NCBI GenBank assembly: GCA_017399515.1
Contig: JAFQBZ010000112.1
Coordinates: 1-5,150 of the forward strand
DNA from: Clostridia bacterium
GTDB lineage: Bacteria; Bacillota; Clostridia; Christensenellales; UBA1242
DNA: 5,150 nt
Direction of reading: 5' to 3'
The position numbers were made by a program, and so were the translations under genes. The notes below the pieces were generated by a model that was not told the DNA's origin, did not search any database, and saw nothing but the letters and a program-made list of their open reading frames with translations. This document shows positions 4,887-5,150 of this stretch, in pieces; position 1 is the first letter of the stretch; each line of letters begins with the position of its first letter.

Positions 4887-5150
4887 TTAATCATCGCCCC
4901 TTGTTTGTGCTGGCAATGCAACCGGAACAATTGAAGTGAGCGTGCTAAAATCAATTTCAATTCCACCAAAATCAACAATATTTCCACGAGTGTCGCAGAT
5001 TTCATTGTTATATCTTGTTCTTTCGTCCCAATATGTGTAAGTGAATGTTTTTGTGTTGCCATTGTAAGCATAAAAATCTTCAATGTTTTCCGCAGAGAAC
5101 TCTTTAAATTCAAACACAAAATCACTATCAAAATCAATAAAGTCATCAAC
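4887..5150 (-). CDS. C-terminal part of an unrecognised protein, cut off by window edge
   Basis: The frame is open from the right edge to TAA at 4887, showing the last 87 residues. No family is recognised. The first visible residues are acidic and aromatic (VDDFIDFDSDF), followed by a stretch rich in Tyr, Thr, Phe and Asn (FYAYNGNTKTFTYTYWDE) and a final hydrophobic segment with a polar TRGDD end. It looks beta-rich and soluble, with no membrane helix in the visible part. A GTG at 5117 could be read as a start, but no ribosome binding site precedes it and the open frame continues upstream, so the true start lies outside. An overlapping frame over 4874-5149 is rejected as a Leu/Ile-rich shadow. 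It sits 2 nt upstream of the Smr gene and is probably co-transcribed with it. Confidence 0.75.
   Translation of the reverse strand, partial: VDDFIDFDSDFVFEFKEFSAENIEDFYAYNGNTKTFTYTYWDERTRYNNEICDTRGNIVDFGGIEIDFSTLTSIVPVALPAQTRGDD
4897..4902 (-). promoter_or_regulatory. Probable ribosome binding site of the Smr gene
   Basis: AAGGGG on the minus strand, inside the 3' end of the upstream gene and 12 nt before the ATG at 4884. The spacing is longer than usual, so translation may depend partly on ribosomes finishing the upstream gene 2 nt away. Confidence 0.45.

Noticed and set aside
1053..4889. Mollicutes code (TGA = Trp), suggested by all six visible stops being TAA
   Set aside because: TGG is used for Trp and no full-length gene contains an in-frame TGA. 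Exclusive TAA is expected at this A/T content with only six genes.
5115..5117. GTG as a start for a 76-aa protein
   Set aside because: No SD site lies upstream and the same frame continues open to the window edge, so this is an internal valine codon.
4874..5149. Overlapping 91-aa minus-strand reading frame
   Set aside because: It is Leu/Ile/Lys-rich like a shadow frame and overlaps the Smr start. The alternative frame ending at 4887 has natural composition, stays open to the edge and abuts the Smr gene cleanly.
1..5150. Mobile elements, CRISPR arrays, structural RNAs, toxin-antitoxin or defence modules
   Set aside because: No transposase or integrase motifs, spaced direct repeats, terminal inverted repeats or tRNA-like folds are visible. 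The only clear inverted repeats are terminators.

Overview
The window is low-GC DNA with standard-code genes, all seven of them on the minus strand, so it reads from right to left. Short intergenic gaps, A/T-rich spacers, Shine-Dalgarno sites of the GAGG/AGGAGG type and intrinsic hairpin/U-tract terminators suggest a low-GC Bacillota (Clostridia-like). The SpoVB-type flippase and the DusB-type enzyme fit this, but genus cannot be read from the sequence. All six visible stop codons are TAA, and TGG encodes Trp, so there is no sign of the Mollicutes code.

Layout in transcription order: (1) 5150-4887, C-terminal part of an unrecognised acidic, aromatic-rich protein; (2) 4884-4615, a stand-alone Smr-domain protein starting 2 nt after gene 1 stops; (3) 4543-4352, a 63-aa two-helix membrane protein with a likely promoter and a strong GAAA-loop terminator; (4) 4247-3654, a 197-aa exported or membrane-anchored protein (possible lipoprotein) with its own candidate promoter and terminator; (5) 3596-2040, a 14-helix MOP-superfamily lipid/oligosaccharide flippase of the SpoVB/MurJ kind; (6) 1994-1053, a DusB-type tRNA-dihydrouridine synthase; (7) 941 to beyond position 1, phosphoglycerate kinase, lacking roughly its last 80 residues because the window ends.

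This looks like a run of mostly separately transcribed housekeeping genes and small hypothetical ones, not one pathway operon. I found no mobile element, CRISPR array, tRNA/rRNA, toxin-antitoxin pair or defence module, and no gap over 300 bases without a gene.

The most interesting signals are regulatory. dusB and the flippase gene lack Shine-Dalgarno sites, while their neighbours pgk, the 197-aa gene and the 63-aa gene have good ones. In both SD-less genes a -10-like hexamer ends exactly 6 nt before the ATG, which predicts leaderless mRNAs. In addition, the dusB terminator hairpin contains the -35 box of the pgk promoter, and its U-tract forms most of that promoter's spacer. A similar terminator/promoter squeeze lies between the 197-aa gene and the flippase gene.
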